64,000 nucleotides of DNA. Source: Hetaerina americana (lineage: Eukaryota; Arthropoda; Insecta; Odonata; Calopterygidae). Shown piece by piece: positions 36,467-50,300 of the stretch. Made by a program: the position numbers and the translations under genes. How positions within the stretch are numbered: the first letter of the stretch is position 1; the number at the start of each line of letters is the position of its first letter. A model generated the notes under the pieces. That model was not told the DNA's origin, searched no databases, and worked only from the letters and a program-made list of their open reading frames with translations. The DNA lies in contig JAKTNV010000634.1 in the NCBI GenBank assembly GCA_022747635.1, positions 26,952 through 90,951 of the forward strand. The letters run 5' to 3'.

Positions 36467-39400
36467 GGTGAAAATCTCACTCGTACCAATCAAACAAAAA
36501 TGTTTCCATGGTGTGAATTGTTGTTCATTTTCATCAAATAAACAAAACAAAACCCAGAATAAATCATTAAAGACAAGAAATGAGCTTAAAAGATGCCTCA
36601 GCGCAAGTGTTAATGTTAGTAAAAGAGCCCAAATTTCAAAAAATATTGCGAAAAACAACAATCTCCCATTAAAGAGTGAATGTTTGACGTGTATAGAAGG
36701 CATTTATTTCATTTTTGAAAAATTTTAATTTTTCACATTTTTCCATGAAAAGTGCCAATACCCCCCCCTTTGGGTTCTAGGTGAAATTCTCACTCGACAC
36801 AAATCAAACAAAAATGTTTCCATGGTGTGTATTGTTGTTCATTTTCATCAAATAAACAAAATAAAACCCAGAGTTAATCATTAAAGACAGGAAATGAGCA
36901 TAAAAGATGCCTCAGCGCAAGCGTTAATGTTAGTAAAAGAGCCCAAATTTCAAAAAATATTGCGAAAAACAACAATCTTCCATTATAGAGTGAATGTTTG
37001 AGGTGTATACAAGGCATTTATTTCATTTTTAGAAATTTTAATTTTTCACATTTTTCCATTAAAAGTGCCAATACCCCCCCCTTTGGGTTCTACACGAAAA
37101 TCACCCTCGACACAAATCAAACAAAAATGTTTCCATGGTGTGTCTTGTTGTTCATTTTCATCAAATAAACAAAATAAAACCCAGAATATATCATTAAAGA
37201 CAAGAAATGAGCATAAAAGATGCCTCAGCGCAAGTGTTAATGTTAGTAAAAGAGCCCAAATTTCAAAAAATATTGCGAAAAACAACAATCTTCCATTATA
37301 GAGTGAATGTTTGAGGTGTATAGAAGGCATTTATTTCATTTTTAGAAATTTTAATTTTTCACATTTTTCCATTAAAGTGCCAATACCCCCCCTTTGGCTT
37401 CTAGGTGAAAATCTCACTCGACGGGAATCAAACAAAAATGTTTCCATGGTGTGTATTGTTGTTCATTTTCATCAAATAAACAAAATAAAACCCAGAATAA
37501 ATCAATAAAGACAGGAAATGAGCATAAAAGATGCCTCAGCGCAAGTGTTAATGTTAGTCAAAGAGCCCAAATTTCAAAAAATATTGCGAAAAACAACAAT
37601 CTTCAATTATAGAGTGAATGTTTGAGGTGTATACAAGGCATTTATTTCATTTTTAGAAATTTTATTTTTTCACATTTTTCCATGAAAAGTGCCAATACCC
37701 CCCCCCTTTGGGTTCTAGGTGAAATTCTCACTCGACACAAATTAAACAAAAATGTTTCCATGCTGTGTATTGTTGTTCATTTTCATCAAATAAACAAAAT
37801 AAAACCCAGAGTTAATCATTAAAGACAAGAAATGAGCATAAAAGATGCCTCAGCGCAAGTGTTAATGTTAGTAAAAGAGCCCAAATTTCAAAAAATATTG
37901 CTAAAAACAACAATCTTCCATTATAGAGTGAATGTTTGAGGTGTATAGAAGGCATTTATTTCATTTTTAGAAATTTTAATTTTTCTCATTTTTCCATGAA
38001 AAGTGCCAATACAATCCCCCTTAGGTTCTAGGTGAAAATCTCACTCGTACCAATCAAACAAAAATGTTTCCATGGTGTGTATTGTTGTTCATTTTCATCA
38101 AATAAACAAAACAAAACCCAGAATAAATCATTAAAGACAAGAAATGAGCTTAAAAGATGCCTCAGCGCAAGTGTTAATGTTAGTAAAAGAGCCCAAATTT
38201 CAAAAAATATTGTGAAAAACAACAATCTTCCATTATAGAGTGAATGTTTGAGATATATAGAAGGCATTTATTTCATTTTTGAAAAATTTTAATTTTTCAC
38301 ATTTCTCCATGAAAAGTGCCAATACCCCCCCCTTTGGGTTCTAGGTGAAATTCTCACTCGACACAATTCAAACAAAAATATTTCCATGGTGTGTATTGTT
38401 GTTCATTTTCATCAAATAAACAAAATAAAACCCAGAGTTAATCATTAAAGACAAGAAATGAGCATAAAAGATGCCTCAGCGCAAGTGTTAATGTTAGTAA
38501 AAGAGCCCGAATTTCAAAAAATATTGCGAAAAACAACAGTCTTCCATTATAGAGTGAATCTTTGAGGTGTATAGAAGGCTTTTATTTCATTTTTAGAAAT
38601 TTTAATTTTTCACATTTTTCCATGAAAAGTGCCAATACCCCCCCCTTTGGGTTCTACACGAAAATCACCCTCGACACAAATCAAACAAAAATGTTTCCAT
38701 GGTGTGTATTGTTGTTCATTTTCATTAAATAAACAAAATAAAACCCAGAGTTAATCATTAAAGACAGGAAATGAGCATAAAAGATGCCTCAGCGCTTAGT
38801 AAAAGAGCCCAAATTTCAAAAAATATTGCGAAAAACAACAATCTTCCATTAAAGAGTGAATGTTTGAGGTGTATAGAAGGCATTTATTTCATTTTTCGAA
38901 ATTTTAATTTTTCCCATTTTTCCCTGAAAAGTGCCAATACCCCCCCCCCTTTGGGTTCTACACGAAAATCACCCTCGACACAAATCAAACAAAAATGTTT
39001 CCATGGTGTGTCTTGTTGTTCATTTTCATCAAATAAACAAAATAAAACCCAGAATATATCATTAAAGACAAGAAATGAGCATAAAAGATGCCTCAGCGCA
39101 AGTGTTAATGTTAGTAAAAGAGCCCAAATTTCAAAAAATATTGCGAAAAACAACAATCTTCCATTATAGAGTTAATGTTTGAGGTGTATAGAAGGCATTT
39201 ATTTCATTTTTAGAAATTTTAATTTTTCACATTTTTCCATTAAAAGTGCCAATACCCCCCCCCTTTGGCTTCTAGGTGAAAATCTCACTCGACGGGAATC
39301 AAACAAAAATGTTTCCATGGTGTGTCTTTTTGTTCATTTTCATCAAATAAACAAAATAAAACCCAGAATATATCATTAAAGACAGGAAATGAGCATAAAA

Positions 39401-39904
39401 GATGCCTCAGCGCAAGTGTTAATGTTAGTCAAAGAGCCCAAATTTCAAAAAATATTGCGAAAAACAACAATCTTCAATTATAGAGTGAATGTTTGAGGTG
39501 TATACAAGGCATTTATTTCATTTTTAGAAATTTTATTTTTTCACATTTTTCCATGAAAAGTGCCAATACCCCCCCCCCTTTGGGTTCTAGGTGAAATTCT
39601 CACTCGACACAAATTAAACAAAAATGTTTCCATGCTGTGTATTGTTGTTCATTTTCATCAAATAAACAAAATAAAACCCAGAGTTAATCATTAAAGACAA
39701 GAAATGAGCATAAAAGATGCCTCAGCGCAAGTGTTAATGTTAGTAAAAGAGCCCAAATTTAAAAAAAATATTGCTAAAAACAACAATCTTCCATTATAGA
39801 GTGAATGTTTGAGGTGTATAGAAGGCATTTATTTCATTTTTAGAAATTTTAATTTTTCACATTTTTCCATGAAAAGTGCCAATACAATCCCCCTTTGGGT
39901 TCAA
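36467..39904 (+). repeat. 11-monomer unit (3438 bp), copy 2
   Basis: This copy has the same length as the preceding unit and the same markers in the same places. The few differences noticed are ATTAAAGTGCC at about 37,373 where copy 1 has ATTAAAAGTGCC, TTTCAAAAAATATTG at about 37,262 where copy 1 has TTTCTCAAAATATTG, ATTGTGAAAA at about 38,210 where copy 1 has ATTGCGAAAA, and AACAACAGTC at about 38,532 where copy 1 has AACAAAAGTC. It looks like one of the youngest duplications in the window. Confidence 0.93.
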
Positions 39905-42713
39905 GGTGAAAATCTCACTCGTACCAATCAAACAAAAATGTTTCCATGGTGTGTATTTTTGTTCATTTTCATCAAATAAACAAAACAAAACCCAGAATAA
40001 ATCATTAAAGACAAGAAATGAGCTTAAAAGATGCCTCAGCGCAAGTGTTAATGTTAGTAAAAGAGCCCAAATTTCAAAAAATATTGCGAAAAACAACAAT
40101 CTTCCATTATAGAGTGAATGTTTGAGATATATAGAAGGCATTTATTTCATTTTTGTAAAATTTTAATTTTTCACATTTCTCCATGAAAAGTGCCAATACC
40201 CCCCCCTTTGGGTTCTAGGTGAAATTCTCACTCGACACAATTCAAAAAAAAATATTTCCATGGTGTGTATTGTTGTTCATTTTCATCAAATAAACAAAAT
40301 AAAACCCAGAGTTAATCATTAAAGACAAGAAATGAGCATAAAAGATGCCTCAGCGCAAGTGTTAATGTTAGTAAAAGAGCCCAAATTTCAAAAAATATTG
40401 CGAAAAACAACAATCTTCCATTATAGAGTGAATCTTTGAGGTGTATAGAAGGCTTTTATTTCATTTTTAGAAATTTTAATTTTTCACATTTTTCCATGAA
40501 AAGTGCCAATACCCCCCCCTTTGGGTTCTACACGAAAATCACCCTCGACACAAATCAAACAAAAATGTTTCCATGGTGTGTCTTGTTGTTCATTTTCATC
40601 AAATAAACAAAATAAAACCCAGAATATATCATTAAAGACAAGAAATGAGCATAAAAGATGCCTCAGCGCAAGTGTTAATGTTAGTAAAAGAGCCTAAATT
40701 TCAAAAAATATTGCGAAAAACAACAATCTTCCATTATAGAGTGAATGTTTGAGGTGTATAGAAGGCATTTATTTCATTTTTAGAAATTTTAATTTTTCAC
40801 ATTTTTCCATGAAAAGTGCCGATACCCCCCCCTTTAGGTTCAAGGTGAAAATCTCACTCGTACCAATCAAACAAAAATGTTTCCATGGTGTGAATTGTTG
40901 TTCATTTTCATCAAATAAACAAAACAAAACCCAGAATAAATCATTAAAGACAAGAAATGAGCTTAAAAGATGCCTCAGCGCAAGTGTTAATGTTAGTAAA
41001 AGAGCCCAAATTTCAAAAAATATTGCGAAAAACAACAATCTCCCATTAAAGAGTGAATGTTTGACGTGTATAGAAGGCATTTATTTCATTTTTGAAAAAT
41101 TTTAATTTTTCACATTTCTCCATGAAAAGTGCCAATACCCCCCCCCTTTGGGTTCTAGGTGAAATTCTCACTCGACACAAATCAAACAAAAAAGTTTCCA
41201 TGGTGTGTATTGTTGTTCATTTTCATCAAATAAACAAAATAAAACCCAGAGTTAATCATTAAAGACAGAAAATGAGCATAAAAGATGCCTCAGCGCAAGC
41301 GTTAATGTTAGTAAAAGAGCCCAAATTTCAAAAAATATTGCGAAAAACAACAATCTTCCATTATAGAGTGAATCTTTGAGGTGTATACAAGGCATTTATT
41401 TCATTTTTAGAAATTTCAATTTTTCACATTTTTCCATGAAAAGTGCCAATACCCCCCCCTTTGGGTTCTAGGTGAAATTCTCACTCGACACAAATCAAAC
41501 AAAAATGTTTCCATGGTGTGTATTGTTGTTCATTTTCATCAAATAAACAAAATAAAACCCAGAGTTAATCATTAAAGACAGGAAATGAGCATAAAAGATG
41601 CCTCAGCGCAAGCGTTAATGTTAGTTAAAGAGCCCAAATTTCAAAAAATATTGCGAAAAACAACAATCTTCCATTATAGAGTGAATGTTTGAGGTGTATA
41701 TAAGGCATTTATTTCATTTTTAGAAATTTTAATTTTTCACATTTTTCCATGAAAAGTGCCAATACCCCCCCCTTTGGGTTCTACCCGAAAATCACCCTCG
41801 ACACAAATCAAACAAAAATGTTTCCATGGTGTGTATTGTTGTTCATTTTCATAAAATAAACAAAATAAAACCCAGAATATATCATTAAAGACAAGAAATG
41901 AGCATAAAAGATGCCTCAGCGCAAGTGTAAATGTTAGTAAAAGAGCCCAAATTTCAAAAAATATTGCGAAAAACAACAATCTTCCATTATAGAGTGAATG
42001 TTTGAGGTGTATAGAAGGCATTTATTTCATTTTAAGAAATTTTAATTTTTCACATTTTTCCTTGAAAAGTGCCAATACCCCCCCCTTTGGGTTCTAGGTG
42101 AAAATCTTACTCGACCCAAATCAAACAAAAATGTTTCCATGGTGTGTATTGTTGTTCATTTTCATCAAATAAACAAAATAAAACCCAGAGTTAATCATTA
42201 AAGACAGGAAATGAGCATAAAAGATGCCTCAGCGCTTAGTAAAAGAGCCGAAATTTCAAAAAATATTGCGAAAAACAACAATCTTCCATTATAGAGTGAA
42301 TGTTTGAGGTGAATAGAAGGCATTTATTTCATTTTTAGAAATTTTAAATTTTCACATTATTCCATGAAAAGTGCCAATACCCCCCCCTTTGGGTTCTAGG
42401 TGAAATTCTCACTCGACACAAATCAAACAAAAATGTTTTCATGGTGTGTATTGTTGTTCATTTTCATCAAATAAACCAAATAAAACCCAGAGTTAATCAT
42501 TAAAGATAGGAAATGAGCATAAAAGATGCCTCAGCGCAAGCGTTTATGTTAGTAAAAGAGCCCAAATTTCAAAAAATATTGCGAAAAACAACAATCTTCC
42601 ATTATAGAGTGAATGTTTGAGGTGTATACAAGGCATTTATTTCATTTTTAGAAATTTTAATTTTTCACATTTTTCCATTAAAAGTGCCAATACCCCCCCC
42701 CCTTTGGGTTCTA
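39905..42713 (+). repeat. Transition stretch of 9 monomers
   Basis: The order is D-A3-B-D-A-A-B-E-A. The first four resemble 32,090-33,340, including the GTGCCGATACCC and TTTAGGTTCAAGG marker before the second D. The next A-A-B-E run resembles 12,125-13,380, with CAAAAAAGTTTCC in the first A. It therefore joins material typical of the 30-40 kb region to material typical of the 12-22 kb region. A private header ACCCGAAAATCACC occurs at about 41,784. Confidence 0.78.
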
Positions 42714-44269
42714 CACGAAAATCACCCTCGACACAAATCAAACAAAAATGTTTCCATGGTGTGTCTTGTTGTTCATTTTCATCAAATAAACAAAATAAAA
42801 CCCAGAATATATCATTAAAGACAAGAAATGAGCATAAAAGATGCCTCAGCGCAAGTGTTAATGTTAGTAAAAGAGCCCAAATTTCAAAAAATATTGCGAA
42901 AAACAACAATCTTCCATTATAGAGTGAATGTTTAAGGTGTATAGAAGGCATTTATTTCATTTTTAGAAATTTTAATTTTTCACATTTTTCCATTAAAAGT
43001 GCCAATACCCCCCCTTTGGCTTCTAGGTGAAAATCTCACTCGACGGGAATCAAACAAAAATGTTTCCATGGTGTGTATTGTTGTTCATTTTCATCAAATA
43101 AACAAAATAAAACCCAGAATATATCATTAAAGACAAGAAATGAGCATAAAAGATGCCTCAGCGCAAGTGTTAATGTTAGTAAAAGAGCCCAAATTTCAAA
43201 AAATATTGCGAAAAACAACAATCTTCAATTATAGAGTGAATGTTTGAGGTGTATACAAGGCATTTATTTCATTTTTAGAAATTTTATTTTTTCACATTTT
43301 TCCATGAAAAGTGCCAATACCCCCCCCCCTTTGGGTTCTAGGTGAAATTCTCACTCGACACAAATTAAACAAAAATGTTTCCATGGTGTGTATTGTTGTT
43401 CATTTTCATCAAATAAACAAAATAAAACCCAGAGTTAATCATTAAAGACAAGAAATGAGCATAAAAGATGCCTCAGCGCAAGTGTTAATGTTAGTAAAAG
43501 AGCCCAAATTTCAAAAAATATTGCGAAAAACAACAATCTTCCATTATAGAGTGAATGTTTGAGGTGTATAGAAGGCATTTATTTCATTTTTAGAAATTTT
43601 AATTTTTCACATTTTTCCATGAAAAGTGCCAATACCCCCCCCTTTGGGTTCTAGGTGAAAATCTCACTCGTACCAATCAAACAAAAATGTTTCCATGGTG
43701 TGTATTGTTGTTCATTTTCATCAAATAAACAAAATAAAACCCAGAGTTAATCATTAAAGACAGGAAATGAGCATAAAAGATGCCTCAGCGCTTAGTAAAA
43801 GAGCCGAAATTTCAAAAAATATTGCGAAAAACAACAATCTTCCATTATAGAGTGAATGTTTGAGGTGAATAGAAGGCATTTATTTCATTTTTAGAAATTT
43901 TAAATTTTCACATTATTCCATGAAAAGTGCCAATACTCCCCCCTTTGGGTTCTAGGTGAAATTCTCACTCGACACAAATCAAACAAAAATGTTTTCATGG
44001 TGTGTATTGTTGTTCATTTTCATCAAATAAACCAAATAAAACCCAGAGTTAATCATTAAAGACAGGAAATGAGCATAAAAGATGCCTCAGCGCAAGCGTT
44101 AATGTTAGTAAAAGAGCCCAAATTTCAAAAAATATTGCGAAAAACAACAATCTTCCATTATAGAGTGAATGTTTGAGGTGTATACAAGGCATTTATTTCA
44201 TTTTTAGAAATTTTAATTTTTCACATTTTTCCATTAAAAGTGCCAATACCCCCCCCCCTTTGGGTTCTA
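42714..44269 (+). repeat. 5-monomer version of the B-C-A2-D-E-A unit (D and E fused)
   Basis: The 1556-bp unit reads B-C-A2-(D/E)-A. Its fourth monomer (43,654-43,954) has a D header (CTCACTCGTACCAATC) joined to an E body (AGAGTTAATC, AGACAGGAAATG, 11-bp deletion, GAGCCGAAATTTC). The neighbouring unit at 44,270 keeps D and E separate, so this unit is one monomer shorter. Confidence 0.88.
43654..43954 (+). repeat. D/E fusion monomer
   Basis: The left part is class D (CTCGTACCAATC) and the right part is class E (AGAGTTAATC, deletion junction CAGCGCTTAG at about 43,788, GAGCCGAAATTTC, GTGAATAGAAGG). The switch lies between about 43,680 and 43,745, where D and E are identical. Its length is 301 bp. 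Comparison with the intact D and E monomers at 45,209-45,820 shows a one-monomer loss. Confidence 0.88.
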
Positions 44270-46138
44270 CACGAAAATCACCCTCGACACAAATCAAACA
44301 AAAATGTTTCCATGGTGTTCTTGTTGTTCATTTTCATCAAATAAACAAAATAAAACCCAGAATATATCATTAAAGACAAGAAATGAGCATAAAAGATGCC
44401 TCAGCGCAAGTGTTAATGTTAGTAAAAGAGCCCAAATTTCAAAAAATATTGCGAAAAACAACAATCTTCCATTATAGAGTGAATGTTTGAGGTGTATACA
44501 AGGCATTTATTTCATTTTTAGAAATTTTAATTTTTCACATTTTTCCATTAAAAGTGCCAATACCCCCCCTTTGGCTTCTAGGTGAAAATCTCACTCGACG
44601 GGAATCAAACAAAAATGTTTCCATGGTGTGTATTGTTGTTCATTTTCATCAAATAAACAAAATAAAACCCAGAATATATCATTAAAGACAAGAAATGAGC
44701 ATAAAAGATGCCTCAGCGCAAGTGTTAATGTTAGTAAAAGAGCCCAAATTTCAAAAAATATTGCGAAAAACAACAATCTTCAATTATAGAGTGAATGTTT
44801 GAGGTGTATACAAGGCATTTATTTCATTTTTAGAAATTTTATTTTTTCACATTTTTCCATGAAAAGTGCCAATACCCCCCCCCCTTTGGGTTCTAGGTGA
44901 AATTCTCACTCGACACAAATTAAACAAAAATGTTTCCATGGTGTGTATTGTTGTTCATTTTCATCAAATAAACAAAATAAAACCCAGAGTTAATCATTAA
45001 AGACAAGAAATGAGCATAAAAGATGCCTCAGCGCAAGTGTTAATGTTAGTAAAAGAGCCCAAATTTCAAAAAATATTGCGAAAAACAACAATCTTCCATT
45101 ATAGAGTGAATGTTTGAGGTGTATAGAAGGCATTTATTTCATTTTTAGAAATTTTAATTTTTCACATTTTTCCATGAAAAGTGCCAATACCCCCCCCTTT
45201 GGGTTCTAGGTGAAAATCTCACTCGTACCAATCAAACAAAAATGTTTCCATGGTGTGTATTGTTGTTCATTTTCATCAAATAAACAAAACAAAACCCAGA
45301 ATAAATCATTAAAGACAAGAAATGAGCATAAAAGATGCCTCAGCGCAAGTGTAAATGTTAGTAAAAGAGCCCAAATTTCAAAAAATATTGCGAAAAACAA
45401 CAATCTTCCATTATAGAGTGAATGTTTGAGGTGTATAGAAGGCATTTATTTCATTTTAAGAAATTTTAATTTTTCACATTTTTCCTTGAAAAGTGCCAAT
45501 ACCCCCCCCTTTGGGTTCTAGGTGAAAATCTTACTCGACCCAAATCAAACAAAAATGTTTCCATGGTGTGTATTGTTGTTCATTTTCATCAAATAAACAA
45601 AATAAAACCCAGAGTTAATCATTAAAGACAGGAAATGAGCATAAAAGATGCCTCAGCGCTTAGTAAAAGAGCCGAAATTTCAAAAAATATTGCGAAAAAC
45701 AACAATCTTCCATTATAGAGTGAATGTTTGAGGTGAATAGAAGGCATTTATTTCATTTTTAGAAATTTTAAATTTTCACATTATTCCATGAAAAGTGCCA
45801 ATACCCCCCCCTTTGGGTTCTAGGTGAAATTCTCACTCGACACAAATCAAACAAAAATGTTTTCATGGTGTGTATTGTTGTTCATTTTCATCAAATAAAC
45901 CAAATAAAACCCAGAGTTAATCATTAAAGACAGGAAATGAGCATAAAAGATGCCTCAGCGCAAGCGTTAATGTTAGTAAAAGAGCCCAAATTTCAAAAAA
46001 TATTGCGAAAAACAACAATCTTCCATTATAGAGTGAATGTTTGAGGTGTATACAAGGCATTTATTTCATTTTTAGAAATTTTAATTTTTCACATTTTTCC
46101 ATTAAAAGTGCCAATACCCCCCCCCCCTTTGGGTTCTA
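44270..46138 (+). repeat. 6-monomer unit B-C-A2-D-E-A
   Basis: The 1869-bp unit holds intact D and E monomers. Its A monomer has GTTTTCATGG and AATAAACCAAATAAAACCC. Its first B monomer has a private one-base loss (GGTGTTCTTG at about 44,316). It provides the reference order for the shorter versions on either side. Confidence 0.88.
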
Positions 46139-47391
46139 CACGAAAATCACCCTCGACACAAATCAAACAAAAATGTTTCCATGGTGTGTCTTGTTGTTCA
46201 TTTTCATCAAATAAACAAAATAAAACCCAGAATATATCATTAAAGACAAGAAATGAGCATAAAAGATGCCTCAGCGCAAGTGTTAATGTTAGTAAAAGAG
46301 CCCAAATTTCAAAAAATATTGCGAAAAACAACAATCTTCCATTATAGAGTGAATGTTTGAGGTGTATACAAGGCATTTATTTCATTTTTAGAAATTTTAA
46401 TTTTTCACATTTTTCCATTAAAAGTGCCAATACCCCCCCTTTGGCTTCTAGGTGAAAATCTCACTCGACGGGAATCAAACAAAAATGTTTCCATGGTGTG
46501 TATTGTTGTTCATTTTCATCAAATAAACAAAATAAAACCCAGAATATATCATTAAAGACAAGAAATGAGCATAAAAGATGCCTCAGCGCAAGTGTTAATG
46601 TTAGTAAAAGAGCCCAAATTTCAAAAAATATTGCGAAAAACAACAATCTTCAATTATAGAGTGAATGTTTGAGGTGTATACAAGGCATTTATTTCATTTT
46701 TAGAAATTTTATTTTTTCACATTTTTCCATGAAAAGTGCCAATACCCCCCCCCCTTTGGGTTCTAGGTGAAATTCTCACTCGACACAAATTAAACAAAAA
46801 TGTTTCCATGGTGTGTATTGTTGTTCATTTTCATCAAATAAACAAAATAAAACCCAGAGTTAATCATTAAAGACAAGAAATGAGCATAAAAGATGCCTCA
46901 GCGCAAGTGTTAATGTTAGTAAAAGAGCCCAAATTTCAAAAAATATTGCGAAAAACAACAATCTTCCATTATAGAGTGAATGTTTGAGGTGTATAGAAGG
47001 CATTTATTTCATTTTTAGAAATTTTAATTTTTCACATTTTTCCATGAAAAGTGCCAATACCCCCCCCTTTGGGTTCTAGGTGAAATTCTCACTCGACACA
47101 AATCAAACAAAAATGTTTCCATGGTGTGTATTGTTGTTCATTTTCATCAAATAAACCAAATAAAACCCAGAGTTAATCATTAAAGACAGGAAATGAGCAT
47201 AAAAGATGCCTCAGCGCAAGCGTTAATGTTAGTAAAAGAGCCCAAATTTCAAAAAATATTGCGAAAAACAACAATCTTCCCTTATAGAGTGAATGTTTGA
47301 GGTGTATACAAGGCATTTATTTCATTTTTAGAAATTTTAATTTTTCACATTTTTCCATTAAAAGTGCCAATACCCCCCCCTTTGGGTTCTA
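46139..47391 (+). repeat. 4-monomer version of the same unit (D and E absent)
   Basis: The 1253-bp unit reads B-C-A2-A. It begins with an 11-C run at 46,117-46,127 just upstream and matches the 6-mer through A2. It then passes to an A monomer with AATAAACCAAATAAAACCC, so the D and E monomers are missing. With the two preceding units it forms a 5-, 6- and 4-monomer length series. Confidence 0.82.
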
Positions 47392-50300
47392 CACGAAAAT
47401 CACCCTCGACACAAATCAAACAAAAATGTTTCCATGGTGTGTATTGTTGTTCATTTTCATCAAATAAACAAAATAAAACCCAGAATATATCATTAAAGAC
47501 AAGAAATGAGCATAAAAGATGCCTCAGCGCAAGTGTTAATGTTAGTAAAAGAGCCCAAATTTCAAAAAATATTGCGAAAAACAACAATCTTCCATTATAG
47601 AGTGAATGTTTGAGGTGAATAGAAGGCATTTATTTCATTTTTAGAAATTTTAAATTTTCACATTTTTCCATGAAAAGTGCCAATACCCCCCCCTTTGGGT
47701 TCTAGGTGAAAATCTCACTCGTACCAATCAAACAAAAATGTTTCCATGGTGTGTATTGTTGTTCATTTTCATCAAATAAACAAAACAAAACCCAGAATAA
47801 ATCATTAAAGACAAGAAATGAGCTTAAAAGATGCCTCAGCGCAAGTGTTAATGTTAGTAAAAGAGCCCAAATTTCAAAAAATATTGCGAAAAACAACAAT
47901 CTCCCATTAAAGAGTGAATGTTTGACGTGTATAGAAGGCATTTATTTCATTTTTGAAAAATTTTAATTTTTCACATTTCTCCATGAAAAGTGCCAATACC
48001 CCCCCCCCCCTTTGGGTTCTAGGTGAAATTCTCACTCGACACAAATCAAACAAAAATGTTTCCATGGTGTGTATTGTTGTTCATTTTCATCAAATAAACA
48101 AAATAAAACCCAGAGTTAATCATTAAAGACAAAAAATGAGCATAAAAGATGCCTCAGCGCAAGCGTTAATGTTAGTAAAAGAGCCCAAATTTCAAAAAAT
48201 ATTGCGAAAAACAACAATCTTCCATTATAGAGTGAATCTTTGAGGTGTATACAAGGCATTTATTTCATTTTTAGAAATTTTAATTTTTCACATTTTTCCA
48301 TTAAAAGTGCCAATACCCCCCCTTTGGCTTCTAGGTGAAAATCTCACTCGACGGAAATCAAACAAAAATGTTTCCATGGTGTGTATTGTTGTTCATTTTC
48401 ATCAAATAAACAAAATAAAACCCAGAATATATCATTAAAGACAAGAAATGAGCATAAAAGATGCCTCAGCGCAAGTGTTAATGTTAGTAAAAGAGCCCAA
48501 ATTTCAAAAAATATTGCGAAAAACAACAATCTTCAATTATAGAGTGAATGTTTGAGGTGTATACAAGGCATTTATTTCATTTTTAGAAATTTTATTTTTT
48601 CACATTTTTCCATGAAAAGTGCCAATACCCCCCCCCCTTTGGGTTCTAGGTGAAATTCTCACTCCACACAAATTAAACAAAAATGTTTCCATGGTGTGTA
48701 TTGTTGTTCATTTTCATCAAATAAACAAAATAAAACCCAGAGTTAATCATTAAAGACAAGAAATGAGCATAAAAGATGCCTCAGCGCAAGTGTTAATGTT
48801 AGTAAAAGAGCCCAAATTTCAAAAAATATTGCGAAAAACAACAATCTTCCATTATAGAGTGAATGTTTGAGGTGTATAGAAGGCATTTATTTCATTTTTA
48901 GAAATTTTAATTTTTCACATTTTTCCATGAAAAGTGCCAATACCCCCCCCTTTGGGTTCTAGGTGAAAATCTCACTCGTACCAATCAAACAAAAATGTTT
49001 CCATGGTGTGTATTGTTGTTCATTTTCATCAAATAAACAAAACAAAACCCAGAATAAATCATTAAAGACAAGAAATGAGCATAAAAGATGCCTCAGCGCA
49101 AGTGTAAAGTTAGTAAAAGAGCCCAAATTTCAAAAAATATTGCGAAAAACAACAATCTTCCATTATAGAGTGAATGTTTGAGGTGTATAGAAGGCATTTA
49201 TTTCATTTTAAGAAATTTTAATTTTTCACATTTTTCCTTGAAAAGTGCCAATACCCCCCCCTTTGGGTTCTAGGTGAAAATCTTACTCGACCCAAATCAA
49301 ACAAAAATGTTTCCATGGTGTGTATTGTTGTTCATTTTCATCAAATAAAAAAAATAAAACCCAGAGTTAATCATTAAAGACAGGAAATGAGCATAAAAGA
49401 TGCCTCAGCGCTTAGTAAAAGAGCCGAAATTTCAAAAAATATTGCGAAAAACAACAATCTTCCATTATAGAGTGAATGTTTGAGGTGAATAGAAGGCATT
49501 TATTTCATTTTTAGAAATTTTAAATTTTCACATTATTCCATGAAAAGTGCCAATACCCCCCTCTTTGGGTTCTAGGTGAAATTCTCACTCGACACAAATC
49601 AAACAAAAATGTTTTCATGGTGTGTATTGTTGTTCATTTTCATCAAATAAACCAAATAAAACCCAGAGTTAATCATTAAAGACAGGAAATGAGCATAAAA
49701 TATGCCTCAGCGCAAGCGTTAATGTTAGTAAAAGAGCCCAAATTTCAAAAAATATTGCGAAAAACAACAATCTTCCATTATAGAGTGAATGTTTGAGGTG
49801 TATACAAGGCATTTATTTCATTTTTAGAAATTTTAATTTTTCACATTTTTCCATTAAAAGTGCCAATACCCCCCCCTTTGGGTTCTAGGTGAAATTCTCA
49901 CTCGACACAATTCAAAAAAAAATATTTCCATGGTGTGTATTGTTGTTCATTTTCATCAAATAAACAAAATAAAACCCAGAGTTAATCATTAAAGACAAGA
50001 AATGAGCATAAAAGATGCCTCAGCGCAAGTGTTAATGTTAGTAAAAGAGCCCAAATTTCAAAAAATATTGCGAAAAACAACAATCTTCCATTATAGAGTG
50101 AATCTTTGAGGTGTATAGAAGGCTTTTATTTCATTTTTAGAAATTTTAATTTTTCACATTTTTCCATTAAAAGTGCCAATACCCCCCCCCCTTTGGGTTC
50201 TACACGAAAATCACCCTCGACACAAATCAAACAAAAATGTTTCCATGGTGTGTCTTGTTGTTCATTTTCATCAAATAAACAAAATAAAACCCAGAATATA

